A stretch of DNA of 64,000 bases from Limnohabitans parvus II-B4 (GTDB lineage Bacteria > Pseudomonadota > Gammaproteobacteria > Burkholderiales > Burkholderiaceae_C): positions 1-64,000 of the forward strand of contig NZ_NESN01000003.1 in the NCBI RefSeq assembly GCF_003063455.1. The letters run 5' to 3'. Positions 27,533 to 38,408 of this stretch are shown here, one piece after another; positions within the stretch are counted from its first letter, which is position 1; the number at the start of each line of letters is the position of its first letter. Made by a program: the position numbers and the translations under genes. Under the pieces are notes generated by a model, which saw nothing but the letters and a program-made list of their open reading frames with translations, did no database searches and was not told the origin of the DNA.

Positions 27533-27900
27533 TCAACAGATCCGTCGTGCGATTTTCTGAATGGGCGAGGACGGGTCAATGTCCAGCCATTCGTGCAGCA
27601 TGCCTTGCCGAATCACCGCTTTGCCCGTGAGTATCGGGCCGGTGTAATAAGTCAAGTGCAAAACCCGGGCCATTTTCAAACGGTAATTGAGCTGAACTTG
27701 TGAGTGGATGGACAGGTGGGCTTACCGTCGCCTGTGGTTTGCGGTTTCTTGTAATCCAAGGCACTCCACACCGTTTTTCGCTCATTTTCTTCGGTGATGG
27801 ATTGAGCGTCGATGTAGAACAAGCCTTGGTCATTGAGCATGAGGGCCTCTCACTTGGTGCTGGCCTCAGCGCCTCGACACAAGAAAAGCGACAAAACCAT
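27533..27900 (-). pseudogene. Frameshifted surface-adhesin-protein-E-like lipoprotein/secreted gene
   Basis: The reverse strand opens with an ATG at 27900 that overlaps the ispB stop (TGATG), followed by a short signal-like stretch (VLSLFLCRGAEAS) and an early stop. A second frame from 27840 gives LFYIDAQSITEENERKT then VWSALDYKKPQ and stops. The adjacent frame continues as HLSIHSQVQLNYRLKMA, then YYTGPILTGK and WLDIDPSSPIQKIARRIC before the stop at 27533. The frame change lies near 27711-27722. The pattern of VW-x-LDYK...EWL-ID-P resembles surface-adhesin protein E domains. At least two lesions make it a pseudogene unless sequencing is wrong. Confidence 0.65.
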
Positions 27901-28883
27901 CAGGTCCGGCGGTTGAGCAATTGAGAGGCCAGCAGCACCATGGCCTGGCGGTGTGCGTTGTCTGGCAGTTGCATGGCGGCATCGATGGCGCGTTGGGCCT
28001 CCGATGCCGCGGCATTGCGTGTGGCTTCCAATGCGCCGGTTTCGCGCACGATGGCCGCGATCTCAGCCAACTGCTCGACGCTGCCGGTTTCGATGGCTTC
28101 GCGAACGGTCTTGCGCTGGGCCTCGCTGCCGCGTTGCATGGCCAAAATCAGCGGCAGGGTGGCCTTGCCTTCACGCAAGTCATCCCCCAAGTTTTTGCCC
28201 ATTTCAGCGGCATTCCCGTCGTAGTCGAGCACGTCGTCGATGACTTGAAACGCCGTACCCAAAGCCTGCCCGTAGTCAGCGCAAGCCGCCTCAACAGCGG
28301 CCGAGCTGCCTGCCAAAATCGCCCCCAAACGGGCACTGGCTTCGAACAACTTGGCTGTTTTGGAGCGGATCACCCGCAAATAGCCTTCTTCGTCGAGTGA
28401 GGCGTCGTGCATGTTCATCAGTTGCAGCACTTCGCCCTCGGCGATCACGTTGGTGGCATCGGCCAGTGTTTGCATGACCCGCATGCTTTCGGCGTCCACC
28501 ATCATCTGGAAGGCACGCGAATACAAAAAGTCGCCCACCAGCACGCTGGCCGGGTTGCCAAAGCTTTCGTTGGCCGTGGGACGGCCGCGTCGCAGGGTGG
28601 ATTCGTCCACCACATCGTCGTGCAGCAGGGTCGCCGTGTGAATGAACTCAACCACGGCAGCCAGGTTGTGGCGTTGTGTCCCGGTAAAACGCAAGGCGCC
28701 GCAAGTCAACAGCAAAAGCACGGGACGCAGGCGTTTGCCGCCAGCTGAAATGATGTAACGTGCCACCTCGCCAACCAAGGGCACACCTGAATCCAGTCGC
28801 TGGGCGATAACCCGGTCGACTTCGGCCATGTCGGGTGCCACCAGTTCTAGAACGGTGGCGGTGCTGTGATCGGAGGCAGACAA
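27900..28883 (-). CDS. ispB: Octaprenyl (polyprenyl) diphosphate synthase IspB
   Basis: IspB builds the ubiquinone side chain by successive condensations with IPP. The 327-residue all-helical enzyme has the first Asp-rich motif DDVVDES near residue 92 and the second DDVLDYD near 219, with GKRLRP and LLHDD around them. It diverges from rplU-rpmA, the usual bacterial arrangement. Confidence 0.95.
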   Translation of the reverse strand: MSASDHSTATVLELVAPDMAEVDRVIAQRLDSGVPLVGEVARYIISAGGKRLRPVLLLLTCGALRFTGTQRHNLAAVVEFIHTATLLHDDVVDESTLRRGRPTANESFGNPASVLVGDFLYSRAFQMMVDAESMRVMQTLADATNVIAEGEVLQLMNMHDASLDEEGYLRVIRSKTAKLFEASARLGAILAGSSAAVEAACADYGQALGTAFQVIDDVLDYDGNAAEMGKNLGDDLREGKATLPLILAMQRGSEAQRKTVREAIETGSVEQLAEIAAIVRETGALEATRNAAASEAQRAIDAAMQLPDNAHRQAMVLLASQLLNRRT

Positions 28884-29017
28884 ATGGAATATCCGGCTGG
28901 GTTACCCGGCTGGGCCGAGTCTGGAAAGGACGAGGGTGGGACACGTTTTGAATGTGCACACATTATAGGGACCGCGTTTGTCAGTCCTGCTTTGAGAGAT
29001 CGGCGGGGCCGCAGAAT

Positions 29018-29046
29018 TTGCCTGATGGGTTGGATCGTGCTAGAAT
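29018..29046 (+). promoter_or_regulatory. Sigma-70 promoter of rplU-rpmA
   Basis: A -35 box TTGCCT (29018-29023) and a -10 box TAGAAT (29041-29046) are separated by exactly 17 bp. They lie about 54 bp upstream of the rplU start. The spacing and both boxes are close to consensus, suiting a highly expressed ribosomal operon. Confidence 0.75.
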
Positions 29047-29099
29047 CTTCGGTTCCTTGGGGATTAGCCCTTGGAAACTTCCATTCAAAGAGGTCATTT

Positions 29100-29411
29100 A
29101 TGTACGCGGTCATAAAAACCGGTGGCAAACAGTATCGTGTTGTCGCTGGCGAAAAAATTAAAGTAGAACAGATTGCTGCGGACGTTGGCCAGGAAATCGT
29201 GATTGATCAAGTTTTGGCCGTCGGTACCGGCGCTGAACTCAAGATCGGCACGCCCCTGGTGTCCGGCGCCACAGTCAAAGCCACAGTTTTGGCGCATGGC
29301 AAGCACGACAAAGTGCACATCTTCAAGATGCGCCGTCGCAAGCACTATCAGAAACGTCAGGGTCACCGCCAGCAGTTCACCGAACTGCAAATCGGCGCGA
29401 TCTCTGCCTGA
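29100..29411 (+). CDS. rplU: 50S ribosomal protein L21
   Basis: The 103-residue L21 starts [14 protein letters not shown] and ends with the rRNA-binding [15 protein letters not shown] segment. It is followed 12 bp later by rpmA. The leader contains the 29018 promoter. Confidence 0.98.
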   Translation: MYAVIKTGGKQYRVVAGEKIKVEQIAADVGQEIVIDQVLAVGTGAELKIGTPLVSGATVKATVLAHGKHDKVHIFKMRRRKHYQKRQGHRQQFTELQIGAISA

Positions 29412-29423
29412 GGAGAATAGGTC

Positions 29424-29684
29424 ATGGCACAGAAAAAAGGCGGCGGCTCTACGCGCAACGGTCGTGATTCCAAGCCAAAGATGCTGGGTGTCAAGGCTTT
29501 CGGTGGTGAACTGATCAGCGCTGGCTCGATCATCGTTCGTCAACGTGGTACCAAGTTCCATGCTGGCAACAATGTCGGTATCGGCAAAGACCACACTTTG
29601 TTTGCCCTGGTTGACGGCCACGTGTCGTTTTCCACCAAAGGTGAGCTCTGCAAGCACATGGTCAACGTGACGCCGGCTGTTTAA
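29424..29684 (+). CDS. rpmA: 50S ribosomal protein L27
   Basis: The 86-residue L27 starts [16 protein letters not shown], the conserved arm that reaches the peptidyl-transferase centre. A GAGGAGA-type ribosome site lies before it. The operon ends in the hairpin at 29707. Confidence 0.98.
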   Translation: MAQKKGGGSTRNGRDSKPKMLGVKAFGGELISAGSIIVRQRGTKFHAGNNVGIGKDHTLFALVDGHVSFSTKGELCKHMVNVTPAV

Positions 29685-29706
29685 GCCTGTCTCGCCCATT
29701 GCGAAG

Positions 29707-29733
29707 AGGAGCCCCGCAAGCCGGGGCTTTTCG
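29707..29733 (+). terminator. Rho-independent terminator of rplU-rpmA
   Basis: Stem agcccc / ggggct closing on gcaagcc, followed by tttt, separating rpmA from obgE. Confidence 0.85.
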
Positions 29734-29757
29734 CATTTTGGCTCGCTGGTAATTTGA

Positions 29758-30912
<1,155 letters not shown>

Positions 30913-30972
30913 CACGGCGTTTCGCGCCGGATTTTGCCGCCTGCTGTTTCAACGCCAAGCACACACCCGAGC

Positions 30973-32109
30973 ATGACCTCTCCTGCCGTTTCCACCCTGT
31001 TGCGTGACGCCCGTCGCATCGTTGTCAAAGTGGGCTCCAGCTTGGTGACCAACGAGGGCCGGGGCTTGGACGAGGGTGCGATTGGTGAATGGTGTCGCCA
31101 GATGGCGCTGCTCAGCGCTCAGGGCAAAGAGGTGGTGATGGTCTCCAGTGGCGCGATTGCCGAAGGCATGAAGCGTCTGGGCTGGACCACCCGCCCGAGC
31201 GAAGTCCCCGCCTTGCAGGCGGCCGCAGCCGTGGGCCAAATGGGCCTGGCGCAAATGTACGAAACCAAGCTGCGCGAAAACGGCATGGGCAGTGCCCAGG
31301 TCTTGTTGACGCATGCAGACTTGGCTGATCGTGAGCGCTACCTCAATGCCCGCTCCACCTTGCTGACTTTGTTGCAGCACCGTGTGTTGCCGGTCATCAA
31401 CGAAAATGACACGGTCGTCAACGACGAGATCAAGTTTGGCGACAACGACACCTTGGGTGCATTGGTCGCCAACCTGATCGAAGCCGATCTACTGGTCATC
31501 CTGACCGACCAAAAGGGCCTGTACACCGCTGATCCGCGCAAAGACCCTGCAGCCACCTTTGTGCACGAGGCCCGTGCCGGTGACCCGGCGCTCGAAGCCA
31601 TGGCGGGCGGTGCGGGTTCGAGCATTGGCAAGGGCGGCATGATCACCAAAATCCTGGCGGCCAAACGGGCTGCAGGCTCTGGGGCATCCACGGTGATTGC
31701 CTGGGGGCGCGAACCCGATGCCCTGCTGCGCTTGTGTCAGGGCGACAACATGGGCACTTTGCTGGTGGCCCAAACCGCCAAGCAGCAAGCGCGCAAGCAG
31801 TGGATGGCCGACCACTTGCAGTTGCGCGGTTCGGTCACGGTGGATGCTGGGGCCGCCCACAAGGTGCTGAACGAAGGCAAGAGTTTGTTGCCCATCGGCA
31901 TGAATGGGGTGTCGGGTGATTTTTCGCGCGGTGACGTGATCGCCATCCGCGATGAACAGGGCGCTGAAATCGCCCGCGGTCTGGCCAATTACGCCAGCGC
32001 CGAGGCCCGTTTGTTGTGCCGCAAGCCCTCGCACGAATACGAAGCTTTGCTGGGTTACACCGCCGAGCCGGAAATGGTGCACCGCGACAACCTGATCCTC
32101 AGTCGTTGA
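30973..32109 (+). CDS. proB: Glutamate 5-kinase ProB
   Basis: ProB phosphorylates glutamate in the first step of proline synthesis and is usually feedback inhibited by proline. The 378-residue form has the kinase domain ([34 protein letters not shown]) and a C-terminal PUA domain (residues ~285-370). The start MTSPAVS at 30973 is chosen over an upstream frame opening. The gene ends 34 bp before a strong hairpin. Confidence 0.95.
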   Translation: MTSPAVSTLLRDARRIVVKVGSSLVTNEGRGLDEGAIGEWCRQMALLSAQGKEVVMVSSGAIAEGMKRLGWTTRPSEVPALQAAAAVGQMGLAQMYETKLRENGMGSAQVLLTHADLADRERYLNARSTLLTLLQHRVLPVINENDTVVNDEIKFGDNDTLGALVANLIEADLLVILTDQKGLYTADPRKDPAATFVHEARAGDPALEAMAGGAGSSIGKGGMITKILAAKRAAGSGASTVIAWGREPDALLRLCQGDNMGTLLVAQTAKQQARKQWMADHLQLRGSVTVDAGAAHKVLNEGKSLLPIGMNGVSGDFSRGDVIAIRDEQGAEIARGLANYASAEARLLCRKPSHEYEALLGYTAEPEMVHRDNLILSR

Positions 32110-32142
32110 CACCAACCATGACGGCTTGCCGCCGATGGCACG

Positions 32143-32172
32143 CAAAAAAGCCCACTTGAAGTGGGCTTTTTA
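32143..32172 (+). terminator. Rho-independent terminator of obgE-proB
   Basis: Perfect stem aaaagcccact / agtgggctttt with a tga loop and T-run; it also faces the end of rppH and could act both ways. Confidence 0.9.
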
Positions 32173-32189
32173 ATGTCTGCTCGCCTCGA

Positions 32190-32807
32190 TCACCCTTGCG
32201 GATTGGGATCAAAGCTGGCACCCGGAGGCAACTCCATGTGCGGTGGAGGCTGCATTTCCATGCTGCCGTTGTCTGCATCCATGCCTTCGCGTGGACCACG
32301 AGAGCCGCCGCGCAAATAACGGTTTTGCCGGTCATTGCGAGGCAGAAAGCGCGCCAACTCGGTCAGCGCCATTTCGTACACGCCGCGCTTGAACTCCACC
32401 ACCACATCCAGTGGCACCCAGTAGTCGTTCCAGCGCCAGGCGTCGAACTCGGGGTGGTCGGTGGCGCGCAGGTTCAAGTGGTGGTCGTGCGTGACCATCT
32501 GCAGCAGAAACCAGATCTGTTTCTGGCCTTTGTAAAAGCCGCGTGCATCCCTTCGGATGAAGCGGTCTGGCACCTCATAGCGCAACCAGTCACGGGTTCG
32601 GGCCACGATGCGCACATGCTCCGGGTGGAGCCCCACTTCTTCGTGCAGTTCACGGAACATGGCCTGTTCAGGGCTTTCACCCCGGTCAATGCCACCCTGC
32701 GGAAACTGCCAGCTGTGGGTGCGTATGCGCTTGCCCCAGAAAACCTGATTTCTCTGGTTGAGCAGAATGATGCCGACGTTCGGCCTAAAGCCTTCACGGT
32801 CAAGCAT
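32190..32807 (-). CDS. rppH: RNA pyrophosphohydrolase RppH
   Basis: RppH removes pyrophosphate from mRNA 5' ends and triggers decay by RNase E. The 205-residue Nudix protein starts [14 protein letters not shown] and has the full Nudix box [22 protein letters not shown] near residue 37, given here in two halves. The C-terminal extension is Gly/Pro/Met-rich and poorly conserved. GAGG precedes the chosen start. It diverges from proS, as in related genomes. Confidence 0.95.
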   Translation of the reverse strand: MLDREGFRPNVGIILLNQRNQVFWGKRIRTHSWQFPQGGIDRGESPEQAMFRELHEEVGLHPEHVRIVARTRDWLRYEVPDRFIRRDARGFYKGQKQIWFLLQMVTHDHHLNLRATDHPEFDAWRWNDYWVPLDVVVEFKRGVYEMALTELARFLPRNDRQNRYLRGGSRGPREGMDADNGSMEMQPPPHMELPPGASFDPNPQG

Positions 32808-32906
32808 AATCAACCTCAAATTTTTAAATTGTGTCCATTATGCACGCCGCACCAGCGCTCGCTCTTGGATGTTTCCCTGATGCCCTTGTCAAGATAGTCT
32901 GCCGCG

Positions 32907-34652
32907 ATGAAAGCCTCCCAGTTCCTCATTTCCACCCTCAAAGAAGCCCCAGCGGACGCGGAAGTTGTCAGCCATAAGCTGATGACCCGCGCCGGCATGA
33001 TCAAGAAGCTGGGCGCAGGCATTTACAACTACATGCCCATGGGTTTGCGCGTGATCCGCAAGGTCGAGGCCATTGTGCGTGAAGAGATGAACCGCGCAGG
33101 CGCGATTGAGATGACCATGCCCGTGGTGCAGCCCGCCGAGCTGTGGCAAGAGACCGGCCGCTTTGACAAGATGGGCCCGGAATTGCTGCGCATCAAGGAC
33201 CGCCACGGCCGCGATTTCGTGATCCAACCGACCAGCGAAGAAGTCGTGACCGACGTGGTGCGCCAGGAAGTGCGCAGCTACAAGCAGCTGCCCAAAAACT
33301 TCTACCAAATCCAAACCAAGTTCCGCGACGAGCGCCGCCCGCGTTTTGGCCTGATGCGTGGCCGTGAATTCATCATGAAAGATGCCTACAGCTTTGACCG
33401 CGACATGGTCAGCGCCAAGGCCAGCTACCAGGTGATGGCCGCCGCTTACCGCAAGATTTTTGACCGCTTTGGCCTGACTTACCGCGCCGTGGCCGCCGAC
33501 AGCGGCGCCATCGGGGGCGACCTGAGCGAAGAGTTCCAGGTGATTGCCGCCACCGGCGAAGACGCCATCGTCTACTGCCCGACCAGCAGCTACGCCGCCA
33601 ACATCGAAAAAGCCGAGGCCCTGGCACCCAGCCAGCCACGCGGCGCAGCCACCCAAGCTCTGAGCAAAACGCCCACGCCCGGCAAGAGCACCTGCGAAGA
33701 CGTGGCCGCCTTGCTGAACGTGCCGCTGTCTACCACCGTCAAGTCGTTGGTGTTGGCCACCGACACCCTGAACGAGCAGGGCGAGATCGTCAAATCCCAA
33801 GTTTGGCTCTTGCTGCTGCGCGGTGACCACGACATGAACGAGGTCAAAGTCGGCAAGCTGCCCGGCATGGAAGGCGGTTTCCGTTTTGCCACCCTGGCCG
33901 AAATCGAAGAGCACTTCGGTTGCAAGCCGGGTTACCTCGGCCCCCTGAACCTGAAGAAGCCCGTGCATCTGGTGGCAGACCGCGACGTGGCCGTCATGGC
34001 CGACTGGATTTGTGGTGCCAATGAGCCAGACTTTCACATCACCGGCGTCAACTGGGGCCGCGACCTGCCCGAGCCCGCTTTGGTGGCCGACATCCGCAAT
34101 GTGGTGGCAGGCGACAAGTCGCCCGACGGCCAAGGCGAGCTGGCCATTGAGCGCGGCATCGAAGTGGGCCATGTGTTTTATTTGGGCACCAAGTATTCCA
34201 AGGCCATGAACGCCACCTTCTTGGACGAAAACGGCAAGCCTCAGTTCCTAGAAATGGGTTGCTACGGCATTGGCGTGACACGCCTGCCCGCAGCCGCCAT
34301 CGAGCAAAACCACGACGAGCGCGGCATCATCTGGCCCGACGCGATTGCACCTTTCACGGTGGTGGTCTGTCCCATCGGTATGGACCGCAGCGAAGCGGTC
34401 AAGGACGAGGCCGAGCGCATCTACGTTGCCTTGTTGGCCGACGGCGTGGACGTGATCCTGGACGACCGTGGCGAGCGCCCCGGAGCGATGTTTGCAGACT
34501 GGGAACTGATCGGTGTGCCGCACCGCGTCACCATTGGCGACAAGGGACTGAAAGACGGGTTGGTTGAATACCAGCACCGCCGCGATGCTGAAGCGTCCAA
34601 GGTGGCTGTTTCAGACATCTTGGCGCACATCAAGAGCCGCATGTCGGCTTGA
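32907..34652 (+). CDS. proS: Prolyl-tRNA synthetase
   Basis: The 581-residue class II synthetase charges tRNA-Pro. Motif 2 ([17 protein letters not shown]) and motif 3 ([14 protein letters not shown]) are clear, with the bacterial editing insertion (INS domain) between residues ~230 and 400, then the anticodon-binding domain ([11 protein letters not shown]). The start [13 protein letters not shown] is standard. Confidence 0.97.
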   Translation: MKASQFLISTLKEAPADAEVVSHKLMTRAGMIKKLGAGIYNYMPMGLRVIRKVEAIVREEMNRAGAIEMTMPVVQPAELWQETGRFDKMGPELLRIKDRHGRDFVIQPTSEEVVTDVVRQEVRSYKQLPKNFYQIQTKFRDERRPRFGLMRGREFIMKDAYSFDRDMVSAKASYQVMAAAYRKIFDRFGLTYRAVAADSGAIGGDLSEEFQVIAATGEDAIVYCPTSSYAANIEKAEALAPSQPRGAATQALSKTPTPGKSTCEDVAALLNVPLSTTVKSLVLATDTLNEQGEIVKSQVWLLLLRGDHDMNEVKVGKLPGMEGGFRFATLAEIEEHFGCKPGYLGPLNLKKPVHLVADRDVAVMADWICGANEPDFHITGVNWGRDLPEPALVADIRNVVAGDKSPDGQGELAIERGIEVGHVFYLGTKYSKAMNATFLDENGKPQFLEMGCYGIGVTRLPAAAIEQNHDERGIIWPDAIAPFTVVVCPIGMDRSEAVKDEAERIYVALLADGVDVILDDRGERPGAMFADWELIGVPHRVTIGDKGLKDGLVEYQHRRDAEASKVAVSDILAHIKSRMSA

Positions 34653-34657
34653 TCTGA

Positions 34658-35095
34658 TCAGTCTTTGGTCGCGTGGCGCTGTACGCACGCGATATAGGCT
34701 TCGCCGTCAGGCATGCGCCCTGAGCGCTGGCTTTCGTGGACCATCCGGCCCAGGCAGTCCATGGCTCGGTGGTGGGCGTCGTGCAATGAGTTGAGTCGGT
34801 GTGTGAGCAATTCGACCGACTGACGAATTCCACGTGGTTGGTCAATGCTACATTGCTCGCTGATGGACAGGTGCATCGATAGGTGCAAAAACGCGTTTTC
34901 GCGGCTGGGATCGACATGGTGCATGCTGGCCAGCGCCGCATCGACATCCGCCAGTTCGGCATGGTATTCGGGGTGTTCGTCGATCCACTGGCTGACGAGC
35001 ATTTCCATGGGTTCGAGCGGAGCAGCGGTCTTGGCCTTGGCATAGACGCCGCAAAAAAAGCGCCGGACATCGGCTTGTGAGGGTTGGATCAGCAT
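34658..35095 (-). CDS. DUF1841 family protein
   Basis: The 145-residue soluble protein has the DUF1841 pattern: QADVRRFFCGVYAKAK, IDEHPEYHAELAD and HLSMHLSISEQCSIDQPRGIR. Function is unknown, and the His-rich segments (HLSMHL, HDAHH) might bind metal. The start MLIQPSQ at 35095 is chosen because the family begins so; the frame upstream is probably leader. It converges on proS with a 5-bp gap. Confidence 0.85.
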   Translation of the reverse strand: MLIQPSQADVRRFFCGVYAKAKTAAPLEPMEMLVSQWIDEHPEYHAELADVDAALASMHHVDPSRENAFLHLSMHLSISEQCSIDQPRGIRQSVELLTHRLNSLHDAHHRAMDCLGRMVHESQRSGRMPDGEAYIACVQRHATKD

Positions 35096-35237
35096 GGGGG
35101 AATTGTCCTCTGTCTTGGCGGGGTAGCCTGCGGGCAGCGCCAGCCTCTGTTCAGACGGGTTAAGACCTAGAATCAATTCAGTCGAACACCGAAGCATGCA
35201 ATAAAATGCATCCAACTTAATTCCGGAGACTTAAAAC

Positions 35238-36440
35238 ATGAACCAAGCCTACATTTGCGACGCCATCCGTACCCCCTTTGGCCGTTACGGCGGCGCTTTG
35301 AGCAGCGTGCGCACCGACGATCTGGGCGCCGTGCCCCTGCGCGCCCTGATGGCCCGCAACCCCAATGTGGACTGGGCTGCTGTGACCGATGTGCTTTACG
35401 GCTGCGCCAACCAGGCCGGTGAAGACAACCGCAACGTGGCCCACATGGCCAGCTTGCTGGCCGGTTTGCCCATCGACGTGCCTGGTGCAACCATCAACCG
35501 CTTGTGCGGCTCGGGTCTGGACGCCATTGGCACCGCCGCGCGTGCCATCAAGGCCGGTGAAGCCGGTTTGATGATCGCGGGTGGTGTCGAGAGCATGAGC
35601 CGCGCCCCGTTTGTGATGCCCAAGGCCGAAACGGCCTTCAGCCGCAACAACGCGGTCTACGACACCACCATTGGCTGGCGTTTTGTCAACAAGTTGATGA
35701 AGGCCCAGTACGGCGTGGACTCGATGCCCGAGACGGCCGAGAACGTGGCCACCGACTACAAAATTGAACGAGAAGCGCAAGATCTGATGGCCTACAACAG
35801 CCAGCTGCGCGCCGTGGCCGCCATCAAGGCCGGGCACTTGGCCCGCGAGATTGTGGGCGTGAGCATTCCCCAGAAAAAGGGGGACGCGATCATTGTTGAC
35901 ACCGACGAACACCCCCGCGAAACCAGCCTTGAAGCACTGGCCAAGCTCAAAGGCGTGGTGCGCCCGGACGGCACGGTGACCGCAGGCAATGCCTCTGGCG
36001 TCAACGACGGCGCTTGCGCCTTGCTGCTGGCCGACGAAGCCACGGCCGCCAAAAACGGCCTGACACCCAAAGCCCGCATCGTGGGGATGGCCACAGCCGG
36101 TGTGGCCCCGCGTGTGATGGGCATTGGCCCCGCGCCCGCAACGCTCAAGGTGCTGGCGCAAACCGGCCTGACCATCGACCACATGGACGTGATCGAGCTG
36201 AACGAAGCCTTTGCCGCGCAAGGGTTGGCCGTGCTGCGCATGTTGGGTCTGAAAGACGATGATGCCCGCGTGAACGCCTGGGGTGGTGCGATTGCTTTGG
36301 GTCACCCGCTGGGTGCATCTGGCGCCCGATTGGCCACCACGGCTATCAACCGCCTGCAACAGACAGCGGGCCGCTACGCGCTGTGCACCATGTGCATCGG
36401 CGTAGGGCAGGGCATCGCGTTGATCATCGAGCGCGTTTGA
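35238..36440 (+). CDS. 3-oxoadipyl-CoA thiolase (PaaJ/PcaF type)
   Basis: The 400-residue thiolase splits 3-oxoadipyl-CoA into succinyl-CoA and acetyl-CoA, the final step of phenylacetate and protocatechuate degradation. Nucleophile Cys90 lies in INRLCGSGLDA, with NEAFAAQG, GGAIALGHPLGASGAR and the second Cys in CTMCIGVGQG. The N-terminal start MNQAYICDAIRTPFGRYGG resembles PcaF/PaaJ. It is not beside the paa genes at 2-6 kb and stands alone with a terminator, so a more general thiolase role is possible. Confidence 0.85.
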   Translation: MNQAYICDAIRTPFGRYGGALSSVRTDDLGAVPLRALMARNPNVDWAAVTDVLYGCANQAGEDNRNVAHMASLLAGLPIDVPGATINRLCGSGLDAIGTAARAIKAGEAGLMIAGGVESMSRAPFVMPKAETAFSRNNAVYDTTIGWRFVNKLMKAQYGVDSMPETAENVATDYKIEREAQDLMAYNSQLRAVAAIKAGHLAREIVGVSIPQKKGDAIIVDTDEHPRETSLEALAKLKGVVRPDGTVTAGNASGVNDGACALLLADEATAAKNGLTPKARIVGMATAGVAPRVMGIGPAPATLKVLAQTGLTIDHMDVIELNEAFAAQGLAVLRMLGLKDDDARVNAWGGAIALGHPLGASGARLATTAINRLQQTAGRYALCTMCIGVGQGIALIIERV

Positions 36441-36447
36441 TGCACGG

Positions 36448-36470
36448 CCCCCGGATCAAGTCCGGGGTGA
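36448..36470. repeat. Single palindromic repeat arm
   Basis: ccccggatcaagtccgggg followed by tgaa matches the ccccgggtcaagcccggggtgac arm of the elements near 50404 and 53768. It overlaps the end of the AtuA C-terminal gene. Confidence 0.7.
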
Positions 36471-36854
36471 AGTGACCTCTGGCCACCAGCCCCTTCTGGG
36501 GCTTTTTTGTGCCTGCTCGAGTTCTTCGGGGCTGACTTCGATTTCCATGCGCAAGAGGGCAGCGCCCATGGCTTTGCCCAAGTTGTCCAGACGCAGGTTG
36601 CGAGCGCCACCGCCTTGCAATGCGCCATGCAAAACGAACTTCATGGCCAGGATATTGGGCAATGGCCAAGCATCGACCTGGCCGGGCAGCCAGGGCGCAA
36701 AGTGGGCTTGTACTTTGGCGGCGGTCACTTCTCGTGCAAGGATGCGGTAGCCCGCTTCGTTCCAGGCGAACAGGCCAAAGTCCACCCAGTCGGCTTTGTC
36801 GCCGCTGCGGGCGTGGGCCAGTTGAACCAGCGGAATGCGCAGGGCGGTGTTCAT
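36456..36854 (-). CDS. AtuA C-terminal-domain protein
   Basis: The 132-residue protein (PLVQLAHARSGDKADWVDFGL near residue 8, ALQGGGARNLRLDNLGKAMGAAL near 78) matches the domain found at the C-terminus of full-length AtuA proteins. Here it is a separate gene, coupled to the upstream AtuA gene by ATGA overlap, so the two chains probably form one complex. The last ~16 codons run through a terminator hairpin and a palindromic repeat, so the C-terminal tail (PRRGWWPEVTSPRT) is probably not functional. Confidence 0.82.
   Translation of the reverse strand: MNTALRIPLVQLAHARSGDKADWVDFGLFAWNEAGYRILAREVTAAKVQAHFAPWLPGQVDAWPLPNILAMKFVLHGALQGGGARNLRLDNLGKAMGAALLRMEIEVSPEELEQAQKSPRRGWWPEVTSPRT
36488..36510 (+). 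terminator. Rho-independent terminator of the thiolase gene
   Basis: Stem agcccc / ggggct with loop ttct followed by ttttttg. It lies within the 3' end of the converging AtuA-C gene. Confidence 0.88.
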
Positions 36855-38242
36855 GCTTGCACCTCCAGCATTTCAACGTGTGCTTTCACAAGATGTCGAT
36901 CGATGAGCGTAGGCCAAATGCCCAACAATTCACTGCTGCTGTTCATGCCCTGAAAGCCGCAGGTGTAGGCCGGCCCACTCAGGGCCATCCAGGGAAAGAG
37001 CCTGCCAAAGCCATCCGCAGCGGTCTTGCTGGGTGTGCGCAACACCATGCGCACCCAGATCTCATGCCGTTCGTTGAGTTCGGCCGTGGTGGGCAAAGGT
37101 GCCAAAGCACCATGCGCGGAGTTCAGGCCTGGGTACTCCACAAACAATTCATCAAAAGGGATTTTTCGTTCACGCAACTGCGTGCGGACGATCGCTTCAG
37201 CCGCTTGCACTTTGTCCCAGGCATCAGGCCAAGAAAATCCCCAGGTGACGTCGGCTTTGAAGCCCTCTTTGAAGCCCGCCACGACCTTGAGCTGTGGAGT
37301 GGGTGCGCTGCCTTGAGCACCCGTCAAGCGCACGCGGTTGTCGCCCTCATCAGCCAATTCAATCTGCCCCATGTCGAGCACGACGTCGGGTGAAAAATAG
37401 GCGTGTGGGTTGTGCACTTCGTACAGCAGTTGTTGGCGCACGGTGTCAAAGTTCACCAAACCGCCTGTGCCGGGTGCTTTAGTGATGATGGCTGTGCCAT
37501 CGGCAAAAACCTCGGCAATCGGGTAGCCGATGTGGCTCAGATCGGGGATGTTTTGCCAATGGCTTTGGTCGCCAAAATTGCCGCCGCTGCCCTGACCCGA
37601 ACATTCCAATAAATGTCCCACCGTGAGGCCCTGGGCCAGTCGGTTGAAATCTTGCGCAGAAGCGGCGTCGCTCAGCTTCCAGCCCAGAGCATGGACCAAC
37701 GGTCCCAAAAAAAGTGCTGCATCGGCCACACGCCCTGTGATCACGATGTCGGCCCCCTGGTCCAACGCGTCAACGATGGGTTGTGCGCCCAAGTAAGCGT
37801 TGCCAAAGACCAGGCGCTCGCGCACGCTGTTCACATCGGCACCGTTCATCATGTGGTCAAAGCGAGTCTGCCCATCTTGTAGCTTGTCCAGCACGTCGTC
37901 ACCCGACACCACGGCAATGCGTGGATGCCAGCCTTGCGTTGCCAAGGCAGTGCGTACGGCATGTGCTGCACCCATCGGGTTCAAGCCCCCTGCGTTGCAA
38001 ACAAAGCGAACACCACGCGATTGCATCAAGGGCCACAGACGCAGGAGCATGGGCACCACATCGCGGGCGTAACCCAGGCTCGGGTCTCGTTGCCGGTCTT
38101 TTTGCAGGATGGCCAGGGTGAGCTCTGCCAGATGGTCGCTGGCGATGAATTGCACTTCCCCGCGCTCGATGCTGGCGACCACGGGCTCCCAGTTGTCGCC
38201 ATAAAACCCCAAGCCAGAACCAATGCGTATGGATTGCGTCAT
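36851..38242 (-). CDS. atuA: AtuA family protein (acyclic terpene utilisation)
   Basis: The 463-residue protein shows the DUF1446/AtuA signature: IRIGSGLGFYGDNWEP at the start, FIASDHLAELTLAIL, VCNAGGLNP, DIVITGRVADAALFLGPLVH and HLLECSGQGSGGNFGD. AtuA is required for growth on acyclic terpenes in Pseudomonas, but its reaction is not settled. It precedes the small C-terminal partner and diverges from the liv-like operon across a palindrome. The start at 38242 gives the conserved N-terminus; the longer frame is unlikely. Confidence 0.85.
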   Translation of the reverse strand: MTQSIRIGSGLGFYGDNWEPVVASIERGEVQFIASDHLAELTLAILQKDRQRDPSLGYARDVVPMLLRLWPLMQSRGVRFVCNAGGLNPMGAAHAVRTALATQGWHPRIAVVSGDDVLDKLQDGQTRFDHMMNGADVNSVRERLVFGNAYLGAQPIVDALDQGADIVITGRVADAALFLGPLVHALGWKLSDAASAQDFNRLAQGLTVGHLLECSGQGSGGNFGDQSHWQNIPDLSHIGYPIAEVFADGTAIITKAPGTGGLVNFDTVRQQLLYEVHNPHAYFSPDVVLDMGQIELADEGDNRVRLTGAQGSAPTPQLKVVAGFKEGFKADVTWGFSWPDAWDKVQAAEAIVRTQLRERKIPFDELFVEYPGLNSAHGALAPLPTTAELNERHEIWVRMVLRTPSKTAADGFGRLFPWMALSGPAYTCGFQGMNSSSELLGIWPTLIDRHLVKAHVEMLEVQA

Positions 38243-38344
38243 GCGCCCATCTTGCTGCCTCTCATGTGACTGTGGATGGGGGACAACCCCTAGGGTCAGT
38301 CTCGTGAAAGACATACACAATCGCACGACCGTTCGCAAATGCAG

Positions 38345-38366
38345 TTGCGGCTTTTCAAAGTCGCAA
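38345..38366. promoter_or_regulatory. 22-bp palindrome between atuA and the liv-like operon
   Basis: Arms ttgcg-g-cttt and aaag-t-cgcaa match in 9 of 11 base pairs (mismatches at one arm position and the centre). The site ends 42 bp before the GTG start of the LivH gene in the 166-bp divergent region, so it could control both directions. A weaker symmetrical site (cgcacgaccgttcg) lies at 38322-38335. Confidence 0.5.
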
Positions 38367-38408
38367 CGTGCAAGGTAAAACGGCAGAAGTACAAAAAAGG
38401 AGACAAGC

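Noticed and set aside
27576-27833. An 85-codon reverse frame near the ispB end
   Set aside because: It is the wrong frame of the adhesin-E-like pseudogene; the other two frames carry the matching protein halves.
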